This document shows, one piece after another, positions 8,474-16,571 of a DNA stretch of 64,000 bases; within the stretch, counting starts at the first letter, position 1, and every line of letters starts with the position of its first letter. The notes beneath the pieces are model-generated. The model was not told where the DNA came from, ran no database searches, and worked only from the letters and a program-made list of their open reading frames with translations. Origin of the DNA: Burkholderiales bacterium (GTDB lineage Bacteria > Pseudomonadota > Gammaproteobacteria > Burkholderiales > Burkholderiaceae_B); assembly GCA_021299735.1 (NCBI GenBank), contig JAJTEM010000014.1, forward strand, positions 62,001 through 126,000, written 5' to 3'. Position numbers and translations under genes: made by a program.

Positions 8474-9232
8474 ATGCGTAAAGCTTTTGTATTGCTTCGT
8501 TTGGTTATCCACCTGCTGTACGGCTTTGTGGTGGCCTTGGTTTTTTGGCCTGTGTTGAGCAAAGGCCTCAAAGAAGCGATCGAGAAGCGCTGGGCTCGAC
8601 AGTTGCTGGGTATTTTGAATGTGCAGGTGAAGGTTGTGTTTGAGGCGCCTGAATCCAATTACGCCATTCATAAGCCCTGTTTGCTGTACAGCACCCATGT
8701 GTCTTGGCTGGATATTTTTGCCTTCAACAGCATTCACCCGGTTACCTTCATCGCCAAGTCTGAAATTTCCAAATGGCCCATCGGCGGTTTGCTGGCCAGG
8801 CGCAGTGGCACTCTTTTTATCGAGCGTGGTAAACGTCACGCGGTGCGCGATGTTATTCACGCAGCAGTCAAGGTGTTGGGCACCGGGCGTTGCGTGGCGG
8901 TATTTCCAGAAGGAACAACCGGGCTTGGCCACACACCTTTGCATTTTCACAGCAATTTTGTGCAGCCTGCCATTCAGGCCAATGTGTCGTTGTTGCCGGT
9001 CAGCTTGCAGTACTTCACACCCGATGGAAAATTTTCTTCACAGCCAGCTTTTGTTGGCGAGCAAACCTTGCTTGAGAACATACAGGTTTTATTGAACAGC
9101 GAAACCGGGTTTGTTGTTCAGCTGTATGTTCATGCGCCAGTTAACACCGAAGGGCGCACGCGGCATGAACTCAGCGATGAAGCGCACACGCGAATTCGCG
9201 CACTGTGCACTAAAACAAGCGGCGTGGAGTAG
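8474..9232 (+). CDS. 1-acyl-sn-glycerol-3-phosphate acyltransferase (PlsC family)
   Basis: This encodes 252 aa with an N-terminal hydrophobic anchor at about residues 5-28, expected in the inner membrane. The catalytic HxxxxD motif is THVSWLD with His75 and Asp80; the acceptor motif FPEGTTG follows at about residue 150. It transfers an acyl chain to lysophosphatidic acid, or to another lysophospholipid or ornithine lipid, since this family has several paralogues per genome. It is the last gene of the yqgE-pyr operon, 37 bp after pyrC'. It faces apaH convergently. Confidence 0.88.
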   Translation: MRKAFVLLRLVIHLLYGFVVALVFWPVLSKGLKEAIEKRWARQLLGILNVQVKVVFEAPESNYAIHKPCLLYSTHVSWLDIFAFNSIHPVTFIAKSEISKWPIGGLLARRSGTLFIERGKRHAVRDVIHAAVKVLGTGRCVAVFPEGTTGLGHTPLHFHSNFVQPAIQANVSLLPVSLQYFTPDGKFSSQPAFVGEQTLLENIQVLLNSETGFVVQLYVHAPVNTEGRTRHELSDEAHTRIRALCTKTSGVE

Positions 9233-9283
9233 AGACGCCCCGTGGCTTATTAACTTTCTGCTTATTTGCAGTTTGCTATTTAC

Positions 9284-10129
9284 TCAATCAATAGTGGGCA
9301 ACGGTGGTTCTATGGCATCCACCTGAATAATTTCTTCAGTTTCCAGGCAAAGTGCAGAGAGCTTTCCTCCCCACACACAGCCCGTATCCAGGCAAAAAGT
9401 GGTCTTGTTTTTAATTTGACCCAAGGTTGACCAATGTCCAAATACGATGGGCCCTTCATTTAAGAACTTTCGTTCAAACTCAAACCAGGGTTTCAGTTCA
9501 GGCGGTGCGTCAGCGGGTTCAAGCTTGTATTTGAAATCGATTTTGCCGTCATCTTGCACCATGCGCATGCGGGTAAATACATTCACAATAAAACGCAGGC
9601 GATCAAATCCCTCTAGTGCAGTATCCCAGCGATTGGGCTTGTTGCCATACATTTCGGCCATAAAGGCACTCCATTGGGGGCCTGATAATACCCGCTGTAC
9701 CTCGTTCGAGTAACTCAAAGCGTCACCAAAACTCCATTGTGGCAATATGCCGGCGTGCGTCAACAAGGCGTTGTTCAAGGCGTTGTTGGTAGGTGGCAAA
9801 GCAAGGGCCAAGGGTTGGTGTCGCAGCCAGTGGATCAATTCTTCCGCATCGGGTGCATTTACCACTTCAGCAATCGTATCGCTTTTGTGGCTGCGACCGC
9901 TGTTGCACCACAGGGCTAGCAGGTGCAGGTCGTGGTTGCCCAGCACGGTGTGGGCTTGTTTGCCAAGGCCGCGCACAAACCGAAGTGTATCCAGTGAGCG
10001 GGGACCACGGTTGACCAAGTCGCCTGCAAACCACAGCTTGTCGAGTTGTGAATTGAACTGAACTTTGTTCAAGAGTTTCAGCAGGGAATCCAGACAACCT
10101 TGAACGTCGCCAATCACATAGTTGGCCAT
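9284..10129 (-). CDS. apaH: Symmetrical bis(5'-nucleosyl)-tetraphosphatase (Ap4A hydrolase)
   Basis: This encodes 281 aa of the calcineurin-like phosphoesterase family. The metal-binding blocks are in order: YVIGDVQGC at the N-terminus, GDLVNRGPRSLDTL and VLGNHDLHLLAL. The enzyme cleaves Ap4A to two ADP, and also NADH-type RNA caps or Np4A caps, in the cytoplasm. The start at 10129 gives the usual MANYVIGDVQGC beginning; an in-frame ATG 57 bp upstream would add a hydrophobic leader absent from the family. It is divergent from the phosphohexomutase gene. Confidence 0.95.
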   Translation of the reverse strand: MANYVIGDVQGCLDSLLKLLNKVQFNSQLDKLWFAGDLVNRGPRSLDTLRFVRGLGKQAHTVLGNHDLHLLALWCNSGRSHKSDTIAEVVNAPDAEELIHWLRHQPLALALPPTNNALNNALLTHAGILPQWSFGDALSYSNEVQRVLSGPQWSAFMAEMYGNKPNRWDTALEGFDRLRFIVNVFTRMRMVQDDGKIDFKYKLEPADAPPELKPWFEFERKFLNEGPIVFGHWSTLGQIKNKTTFCLDTGCVWGGKLSALCLETEEIIQVDAIEPPLPTID

Positions 10130-10252
10130 ATTGAAAACAAACCAAAACAACGAAAGTAGTATTATGCCCTGAGTCCAGGTATTCAAGGCATGCAGTGCAA
10201 CAGGGCCTCGGCCTTACACTTTTTCTATTTTGACTATTTCAGGTATTTATTC

Positions 10253-11644
10253 ATGAACATTTCGCCCTCTATTTTCAAAGCCTATGACATTCGCGGCATT
10301 GTGGATGACACCTTGACCGAAGACGCCGCCTATTGCGTTGGCCGTGCCTTGGGGCAGTTGGCACTTGGCCGTGGCAGGAATGAGGCTGTGGTGGGGCGGG
10401 ATGGGCGCTTGAGTGGTCCACGCCTGTGCAGTGCCCTGGCCGATGGTTTTCGGGATGCAGGGGTGAATGTGGTCGATGTGGGTATGGTGGCCACACCGCT
10501 GGTTTATTTCGCCACTTTTTTACTGGGCAATGGCACTGGTGTGCAGGTTACAGGCAGCCACAACCCACCCCAGTACAACGGCCTGAAAATGATGGTGGCT
10601 GGTGAGACCTTGTATGGCGACACCATTCAAGGCTTGCTGAAGTGGATTCAAACCGAAAAGCCCGTGCGTGGCGTGGTGCCGGGTGTGAAGCGCGGTAATT
10701 ACCGAGAGCTGAATGTGTGGCCCGATTACCTGGGTAATATTTTGGGGCATATTCAACTGGCTCGCCCTATGAAAATTGCTGTGGACTGTGGCAATGGCGT
10801 TGCGGGCGCATTTGCAAAAACCTTGTATGAGGCTTTGGGTTGCGAGGTAACGGAGTTGTTTTGTGAAGTGGATGGCAACTTTCCCAACCACCATCCCGAC
10901 CCAGCCCACCCCGAAAATTTGCAAGACCTGATCGCCTGTGTAAAAAATGGCGATGCTGAAATTGGTTTGGCCTTCGACGGTGATGGCGACCGCCTGGGCG
11001 TGGTCACCAAAGATGGCGAAATTATTTACCCCGACCGTCAGCTGATTTTGTTTGCTCGCGATGTAATTGCACGCAACCCTGGTTCCATGGTGATTTACGA
11101 CGTAAAGTGCACACGCCATGTGGCCAAGGCTGTGAAGGCCGCAGGCGGCGAGCCGCTGATGTGGAAAACGGGGCATTCATTAATCAAGGCCAAGCTGAAA
11201 GAAACCGGCGCACCATTGGCCGGAGAAATGAGCGGCCATGTATTCTTCAAAGAACGCTGGTTTGGATTTGATGATGGTTTGTATGCTGGTGTGCGCTTGC
11301 TTGAAATTTTGTCGCGCACCAACAACCCAAGCGCAGAACTGAATGCGCTGCCCAATTCATCGAGCACGCCTGAGTTGCAGTTGCAAACCGCCGAAGGTGT
11401 GAACTTCGAGATCGTGAAACGTTTGCAGGCGGAAGGCAAGTTTCCAAGTTCGGAATCGGTTAATACTATTGATGGCGTGCGTGCCGAGTATGCGGATGGT
11501 TTCGGGCTGGCTCGCTCATCGAACACAACTCCGGTGGTTGTGATGCGTTTTGAAGCAGACAGCGATGCCGCGCTGGCACGTATTCAGGGCGAGTTCAAGG
11601 CGGCGATTTTGGCTGTGGCTCCCGAAGTGAAGTTGCCGTTTTAA
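10253..11644 (+). CDS. Phosphomannomutase/phosphoglucomutase
   Basis: This encodes 463 aa, the length of AlgC-type alpha-D-phosphohexomutases. It starts NISPSIFKAYDIRG. The catalytic phosphoserine lies in VTGSHNPPQYNG, the Mg loop is FDGDGDRLG, and the sugar-binding loop GEMSGHVFF and the C-terminal phosphate-binding domain are present. It interconverts mannose-6-P/mannose-1-P and glucose-6-P/glucose-1-P for nucleotide sugar, LPS and exopolysaccharide synthesis. ATG 10253 is chosen because AYDIRG normally lies about 10 residues from the start. The next gene begins directly after its stop. Confidence 0.93.
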   Translation: MNISPSIFKAYDIRGIVDDTLTEDAAYCVGRALGQLALGRGRNEAVVGRDGRLSGPRLCSALADGFRDAGVNVVDVGMVATPLVYFATFLLGNGTGVQVTGSHNPPQYNGLKMMVAGETLYGDTIQGLLKWIQTEKPVRGVVPGVKRGNYRELNVWPDYLGNILGHIQLARPMKIAVDCGNGVAGAFAKTLYEALGCEVTELFCEVDGNFPNHHPDPAHPENLQDLIACVKNGDAEIGLAFDGDGDRLGVVTKDGEIIYPDRQLILFARDVIARNPGSMVIYDVKCTRHVAKAVKAAGGEPLMWKTGHSLIKAKLKETGAPLAGEMSGHVFFKERWFGFDDGLYAGVRLLEILSRTNNPSAELNALPNSSSTPELQLQTAEGVNFEIVKRLQAEGKFPSSESVNTIDGVRAEYADGFGLARSSNTTPVVVMRFEADSDAALARIQGEFKAAILAVAPEVKLPF

Positions 11645-12211
11645 ATGATCCAGGTTGCAGATGCTAAAGTGATTGAAGCCACCCGCCGCTGGGTAGAACA
11701 GGTGGTGGTGGGCTTTAATTTGTGCCCATTTGCCAAGCGCGAATTGGTGAAAGAACGTGTGCGTTTTGTGGTCAGCAAAGCGACCGATGAAGCCGCTTTG
11801 CTGGATGAACTGGCTCATGAGTTGACCTTGTTGAACGTGGAGGAATCGGTAGAAACAACGCTGCTGATTCATCCGCAGGTGTTGCAAAGTTTCTACCAGT
11901 ACAACGATTTTCTGGAAGCTGCCGACGAGTTGCTGGTGAACATGAACCTGGAAGGTATTTACCAAGTGGCTAGTTTTCACCCGGATTACCAGTTTGGTGG
12001 CACCGAGCTTGACGACGTTGAAAACTATACCAACCGTTCCCCATACCCCATGCTGCACCTGTTGCGTGAGGACAGCTTGAGCATTGCCATCGACAATTAT
12101 CCCGAGGTGGATTTGATCCCCGAAAGGAACATTGAACGCATGAATGAACAGGGCCTTGAAAAAATGAGGGCAATCTTGGCTGGGTGTTTAAACGCTCCCG
12201 GCGACAATTAA
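11645..12211 (+). CDS. DUF1415 family protein
   Basis: This encodes 188 aa of a soluble proteobacterial family of unknown function. The recognisable block WVEQVVVGFNLCPFAKRELV near the N-terminus has a conserved Cys. The C-terminal half has the block FHPDYQFGGTELDD and then NRSPYPMLHLLREDS. It begins immediately after the mutase stop codon with no gap, so it is translationally coupled to it. A hairpin followed by a T-rich run at 12254-12288 probably ends this transcription unit. Confidence 0.85.
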   Translation: MIQVADAKVIEATRRWVEQVVVGFNLCPFAKRELVKERVRFVVSKATDEAALLDELAHELTLLNVEESVETTLLIHPQVLQSFYQYNDFLEAADELLVNMNLEGIYQVASFHPDYQFGGTELDDVENYTNRSPYPMLHLLREDSLSIAIDNYPEVDLIPERNIERMNEQGLEKMRAILAGCLNAPGDN

Positions 12212-12253
12212 AAAGCAAGCAGACAACACATCAACACTGCGCCGTGAAAAATA

Positions 12254-12288
12254 AAACAACACCTGGCATGAATTGGGTGTTTTGTTCT
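12254..12288 (+). terminator. Probable intrinsic terminator after the DUF1415 gene
   Basis: AACACC (12258-12263) pairs with GGTGTT (12276-12281), followed by TTGTTCT. The stem is short and the T-run broken, but it lies 43 bp after the stop of the mutase-DUF1415 unit. Confidence 0.5.
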
Positions 12289-12380
12289 AAATTTAGTTCG
12301 CGCTTACAAACGTTCACCGGAAAGCAAAGCGCTGACACTATTTGGCGGTTTTTTGAATTTTCCTTCTAGTCAAAAATCTT

Positions 12381-12520
12381 GGATGTAACTCTGGAGTTTC
12401 GAGGAAAGCCTCGAAAAATGGACTTGCAGGCAAATCCGACTGCTTGCAAACTGAGGTCTCACATCCCTCCTCTTTTGCTTCTGAGGTTTGCCCGATTAAC
12501 CATATCGGGCATTTTTTTTT
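12381..12520 (+). ncRNA. Structured leader RNA or small RNA ending in an intrinsic terminator, upstream of queE
   Basis: GGATGT (12381-12386) can pair with ACATCC (12461-12466), closing an 86-nt domain. Inside is a perfect 8-bp hairpin, TTTCGAGG (12397-12404), loop AAAG, CCTCGAAA (12409-12416), and a weaker TTGCA/TGCAA stem at about 12424-12449. The terminator at 12490-12520 follows. Such a layout fits a riboswitch/attenuator of the queuosine genes, or a free small RNA. The sequence does not match the preQ1-I, TPP, SAH or 6S motifs I know, nor a tRNA fold. Several GGA triplets would also fit an Rsm/Csr-type RNA. Confidence 0.45.
12490..12520 (+). terminator. Strong intrinsic terminator between the structured leader and queE
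   Basis: GCCCGAT (12490-12496) and ATCGGGC (12504-12510) form a 7-bp stem with a 7-nt loop, followed by A and nine T. It ends 68 bp before the queE start, so queE needs read-through (attenuation) or its own promoter. Confidence 0.85.
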
Positions 12521-12588
12521 GCCCTTTTTCTGGGCACACTTTCCCAATTCAAGTAGCATTGCGCCTGTAACAAACAAGCGAAATCGCC

Positions 12589-13239
12589 GTGGCCACATAC
12601 ACCGTCAAAGAGATGTTTTACACCCTGCAGGGCGAAGGCGCCCAAGCGGGCAGGGCGGCTGTATTTTGTCGCTTTGCCGGTTGCAATTTGTGGACAGGCA
12701 GGGAAGAAGACCGTGCCACTGCGGTGTGCAAATTCTGTGACACCGATTTTATAGGCACGGATGGTATTGGCGGCGGCAAGTTTAAAACTGCGCAAGGCAT
12801 TGCACAGGCGATTGCAGACACCTATCAGGGCGCGCATGGCGCTGGTAAGCCTTATGTGGTGTTTACAGGGGGTGAGCCCACCTTGCAGCTTGATTCTGAC
12901 CTGATTGATGCTGTGCATGCGCAAGGCTTTGAGATTGCAATTGAAACCAACGGCACCTTGCCAGTGCCCGCAGGTGTGGACTGGATTTGTGTAAGCCCAA
13001 AATTTGGTAGTGAGCTGGTACAAACCTCCGGGCATGAATTGAAAGTGGTGGTGCCGCAGTTGGGCCAGGATTTGAATGCTTTGGGCCAACTGAATTTTGA
13101 GCACTATTTTGTGCAGGCCATGGACGACTCTGACCCTGTGAAGAAAGCCAAAAACATGCAGGCGGCTATACAAACCTGCCTGAACAAACCCCAGTGGCGT
13201 TTGAGTGTGCAAACCCACAAAGTAATTGGAATGCCATGA
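12589..13239 (+). CDS. queE: 7-carboxy-7-deazaguanine synthase QueE (radical SAM)
   Basis: This encodes 216 aa that convert 6-carboxy-tetrahydropterin to 7-carboxy-7-deazaguanine in the preQ0/queuosine pathway. The cluster motif is not CX3CX2C but CX14CX2C: the Cys in FAGC is followed, after 14 residues, by CKFC. This variant is known from QueE of Burkholderia and related bacteria. FTGGEPTLQ is the SAM-binding GGE block. Translation starts at GTG 12589. The next gene, queD, overlaps by 4 bases. The structured leader upstream may control both. Confidence 0.93.
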   Translation: MATYTVKEMFYTLQGEGAQAGRAAVFCRFAGCNLWTGREEDRATAVCKFCDTDFIGTDGIGGGKFKTAQGIAQAIADTYQGAHGAGKPYVVFTGGEPTLQLDSDLIDAVHAQGFEIAIETNGTLPVPAGVDWICVSPKFGSELVQTSGHELKVVVPQLGQDLNALGQLNFEHYFVQAMDDSDPVKKAKNMQAAIQTCLNKPQWRLSVQTHKVIGMP

Positions 13240-13586
13240 AAGTTTTTAAACAGTTTACCTTCGACGTAGCACACCAATTGCCCGACTGGCCTGGCTTGCA
13301 CGGCCACAGCTATACTGCCGAGGTTTGGTTTGAAGGCCCGGCCACCGATGGTTATGTGGTGCCTGAAAGCCTGTTAAGCCAGCACGTGGGCGCGGTGCAC
13401 AAACGGCTGGACCATTCGTACTTGAATGAATTCATCGAGCTTCCTACTTCAGAGAACATTGCCCGCTGGATATGGGATCAGCTTCGCCCTGTTGGGCCCT
13501 TGGTCAAGGTGAAAGTGTTTCGCGGATCGATTGGGTTTGGGGTTGAGTTCGATCTTGAGGATGCGAAGGCTGAGGGTAGGGCGTAG
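13236..13586 (+). CDS. queD: 6-carboxytetrahydropterin synthase QueD
   Basis: This encodes 116 aa of the PTPS fold, making 6-carboxy-tetrahydropterin from dihydroneopterin triphosphate, the step before QueE. Zn-binding histidines are seen in VAHQLPDWPGLHGHSY; the catalytic side has LDHSYLNE and the C-terminal PTSENIARWIW block binds the pterin. It starts at ATG 13236, which overlaps the queE stop as ATGA; an in-frame ATG 42 bp upstream lies within queE and is not needed. It ends near the repeat at 13.6 kb. Confidence 0.94.
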   Translation: MKVFKQFTFDVAHQLPDWPGLHGHSYTAEVWFEGPATDGYVVPESLLSQHVGAVHKRLDHSYLNEFIELPTSENIARWIWDQLRPVGPLVKVKVFRGSIGFGVEFDLEDAKAEGRA

Positions 13587-13609
13587 GGAGCATTGGGTTT
13601 AATTGTCCA

Positions 13610-14165
13610 CTCGGCGATGGTTGGCTTGTACTGCGTTTTCCTGCCAACTCGCCGTGGTTCGCTTGTGCTGCACTGAAAACCGCTTATTCCCTTGTTGAAT
13701 TTATTCTTGCTCACCGATCTCGGCAAAACAGATGGCCGAGTCTCGGTGTCGGTTTGAAGCCGAACGCTTCGAATGAATTCAAACGGGGCGGTTTCCTTGA
13801 AGTGCAGCCCGAGCAATCCCACTGCCGAGTTGGCCTAAACCGGCGTAGGCGAATTTTTTCCAACCCTCAACTCAAGGCTGGTTTCGGAGCACGACCGACC
13901 TTCGCGTATCTCCAACTGCCCCGCAAATCACTGCTGGGTTTTCGGCCCAATCGGCAGCGGTGTTTCGATCGCTTCGCCTTTAAGAAAACCTGCCCTTGCG
14001 TGCCGAGCAGGGCCGGTGTCGCCCAACATGGGCGACAGAGAACGAGCCCGACCCGCATTTTAGGAGGGTCGTTCTCAGGTATCGCGAGGCTTAGCAAGGG
14101 ATAAACAGGTTTTCAGGCGAAAGAGCGGAATACGAGCTGATTGGGCTAAACAAACCGCCGAGTGA
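13610..14165. repeat. Dispersed intergenic repeat, copy A
   Basis: The queD to GGDEF/EAL gap (588 bp) holds no credible gene. Bases 13662-13995 are closely similar to 36180-36511; shared runs include TGTGCTGCACTGAAAACCGC and GAATGAATTCAAACGGGGCG. Upstream is a diverged tandem unit of about 35 bp (CCAACTCGCCGT...CTTGTGCTGC). The right arm of the copy B palindrome is replaced here by other short inverted repeats, e.g. GACCC/GGGTC with GAACGA/TCGTTC at about 14040-14076. Both copies lie between convergent genes. Short frames inside it are by-products of the repeat. Confidence 0.8.
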
Positions 14166-14174
14166 TTTACGCGC

Positions 14175-16571
14175 TCAAGCCAGAATTTTCTTCGCCTTCT
14201 CGCTGGTAATTTGCTGGGCCCACACAAACTGGCGTGAATCATCTGCAGTCATTGGCCGTGCCAGCCCAAAACCTTGTAGCTCAAGCACACCTGACTCAAT
14301 CAGGAAGTCTCGCTGCTCGGCGGTTTCAACGCCTTCGGCCACTACACCCAAGCCCAAGGCCCGCGCCATGGCCAGCACCGTTCGCGACAAGATAACACTG
14401 TCGGCTTTGTTGGGCAGGTTGCTTACAAACGATCGGTCCAGTTTAATCGTTTGAACCGGCATTTTATGTAAGGTGGCCAGCGAGGAATAACCCGTGCCGA
14501 AATCATCAATCGACAAGAAAACCCCCAGCTCATGCAAGCGGTTAAGGTCTTGTAAAACCGCATCCTGGTTTTGCATCAACACGGTTTCTGTCAGTTCAAG
14601 CTCAAGTAAATTCGCGGGTAACCCCGTCAGCTTAAGTACCTTTTCAACAGTGCTGCACAGTTTGCCATCCAGCAACTGAATACCCGATACATTCACAGAA
14701 ACGCTGATTGGTTGTTTCAGTTTTTTGTTGGTATCTATTAGCCACTTGCAGGCCTTGTGCATGACCTGCTCGCCCATGGGGATGATTAAACCGGTTTCTT
14801 CGGCGATGGGAATGAACTCTGCTGGCGGTATTAATTCACCTGTGAGCGAACGCATTCGTGCCAGGGCTTCAACCGAACAAATGGAGCCATTCGAGTTGAA
14901 GCGCGGTTGGTAATGCAATTCAATTCGGTTGTGCAAAATTGCATCGTGCAAATCGTTTTCCAGGTCTACTTTGGTTTGCAAGCTGGCACTCATGTTGGCA
15001 TGGAATACACGCACTGTGTTTTTGCCAGCCTGTTTGGCTTGATACATGGCAATGTCGGCATGTTTGAGCAGGCCCTCAACATCGGCAGCATCGGTTGGAA
15101 ACAAGGCTACGCCCACCGAAGCACCCACATAAATTTTTTTCTCACCAAGCTCGAATGGTTTTTTGCTGACCGCATCCACCACCTTGCGGCCTACATTGAA
15201 TGCGGTTTCCTGGTCAGTAATATAGGGTAAGGTGATCACAAACTCATCGCCCGACAAACGGGCAACAATGTCCGAACTTCTGACCACACTGCGCAATCGC
15301 TTGGAAACTGCAATTAGCAAATCATCACCGCGGTCATGACCCAGTGTGTCGTTCACAGCTTTAAAGCCGTCCAGGTCAATAAACAGCAAGCCCATTTTAA
15401 AGTCTTGGACCTGGTCATTGCCCAGCAACTCTTGCAGGGTTTGTGAAAGCGCCAGGCGGTTTGGCAAACCTGTGAGTGAGTCATGCGTGGCCTGGTACCG
15501 CATTCGGCTTTCATTGCGTTTGATCGCGCTGATGTCGGTGAAGAAAATCGATATCAATTCATCGCTGGGGTACGCCTTTACTTGGTACCACATCTCGTTG
15601 GCAGGGTCTTGCCACTGGAATGTTTCAGGCTGCATGCTGCTTTTGGCCTGGTTTACGTATTTGAACAAGGGCGTTTTCTTCAAGTGGGGGGCGCGTTCCC
15701 ACACCATGCGGCCCAGCAACAACGGTGAAGCTTTGCCCAGAAGTTCTGCGCCTTTTTCATTGAGGTAATTCACATACCCGTTCATGTCGATTGCAAAAAA
15801 AGCATCGTCCATTGACTCAAGAATGTTGTTGATTCGTTCTTCACTTTTCAACAACGCCTCTTCAAGATGAATATTGCTTGAGCGCCCTATCAGCAGAATA
15901 TCCGCACCAATACAGGCGGCTGTCCAGTCAAAATACACCACATCATTGGATGTGTTGCGCAGGCGAAAGGAGCCCTCGGTGGAGCCCGTTTGGTACTTCA
16001 CCTGATCAAGCAGTCGCTTGAAGTGGCCAACGTCGGTGCGAAATACCAGGTTGGCGGCATCCAGGTTTTCCAGTTGTTTGCTGCTCTGCCCTAAAAACTC
16101 TTCCAGCGCAGGACTTAGTTTTTTGATTCGTCCTTTGTCATCAACATTCAGCAATACACTGGTTGGGGTTTTTGTGTCGGTTTTGTCGGTTGCATTGTGG
16201 TTTTGTTTGACAGTATTGATCGCAGGCGCTGTATGGGGCAATTGGGGGTGTGTCGTCTCGTTTTCCTGAAGCACACCAAATTCGCCGAGTGCCAGCATTT
16301 GCAAATGCAGCCATTGCTCATTCACTTTTACATGCCCTGTCCAGCCTTGTTGTTGCTGCAGCGAGTTCGACAAGGCTCGATAAATGGCCATACCATAACG
16401 GCTGACGATCAATTCGCTACCCGACTTGAACCCCAATTCCTGTCGAAACAGTTTGCTGGCGGCAATCAGGCTTAATTCGCCAGTAACTTTTCCCAGCAGG
16501 GCGTATCGAGACGTCACGCTGTCCAATAGTTCGTTGATCACCGGGTCGTCTAAAACATGGCTCAAGCTCAT
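14175..16571 (-). CDS. PAS-GGDEF-EAL cyclic-di-GMP turnover protein
   Basis: This encodes 798 aa, soluble. There is a PAS-like N-terminus (about 1-110), a PAS domain (about 145-260), a third PAS (about 262-375), then GGDEF (about 380-545) and EAL (about 550-790). The GGDEF motif reads RLSGDEF, a variant compatible with cyclase activity. The EAL domain keeps EALAR, ELTETV, DDFGTGYSSL and EGVETAEQ, so phosphodiesterase activity is likely. It would make and/or break c-di-GMP in response to a PAS-bound signal. Its ATG overlaps the stop of the upstream membrane signalling gene by 4 bases, so the two products probably work together. Confidence 0.92.
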   Translation of the reverse strand: MSLSHVLDDPVINELLDSVTSRYALLGKVTGELSLIAASKLFRQELGFKSGSELIVSRYGMAIYRALSNSLQQQQGWTGHVKVNEQWLHLQMLALGEFGVLQENETTHPQLPHTAPAINTVKQNHNATDKTDTKTPTSVLLNVDDKGRIKKLSPALEEFLGQSSKQLENLDAANLVFRTDVGHFKRLLDQVKYQTGSTEGSFRLRNTSNDVVYFDWTAACIGADILLIGRSSNIHLEEALLKSEERINNILESMDDAFFAIDMNGYVNYLNEKGAELLGKASPLLLGRMVWERAPHLKKTPLFKYVNQAKSSMQPETFQWQDPANEMWYQVKAYPSDELISIFFTDISAIKRNESRMRYQATHDSLTGLPNRLALSQTLQELLGNDQVQDFKMGLLFIDLDGFKAVNDTLGHDRGDDLLIAVSKRLRSVVRSSDIVARLSGDEFVITLPYITDQETAFNVGRKVVDAVSKKPFELGEKKIYVGASVGVALFPTDAADVEGLLKHADIAMYQAKQAGKNTVRVFHANMSASLQTKVDLENDLHDAILHNRIELHYQPRFNSNGSICSVEALARMRSLTGELIPPAEFIPIAEETGLIIPMGEQVMHKACKWLIDTNKKLKQPISVSVNVSGIQLLDGKLCSTVEKVLKLTGLPANLLELELTETVLMQNQDAVLQDLNRLHELGVFLSIDDFGTGYSSLATLHKMPVQTIKLDRSFVSNLPNKADSVILSRTVLAMARALGLGVVAEGVETAEQRDFLIESGVLELQGFGLARPMTADDSRQFVWAQQITSEKAKKILA

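Noticed and set aside
12381-12466. Possible tRNA because of a 6-bp acceptor-like stem and 86-nt length
   Set aside because: No D-loop, T-loop or anticodon arm and no CCA-like end.
13478-13822. Minus-strand frame similar to the one at 36140-36340
   Set aside because: The similarity comes from the dispersed DNA repeat, and the frame also overlaps queD.
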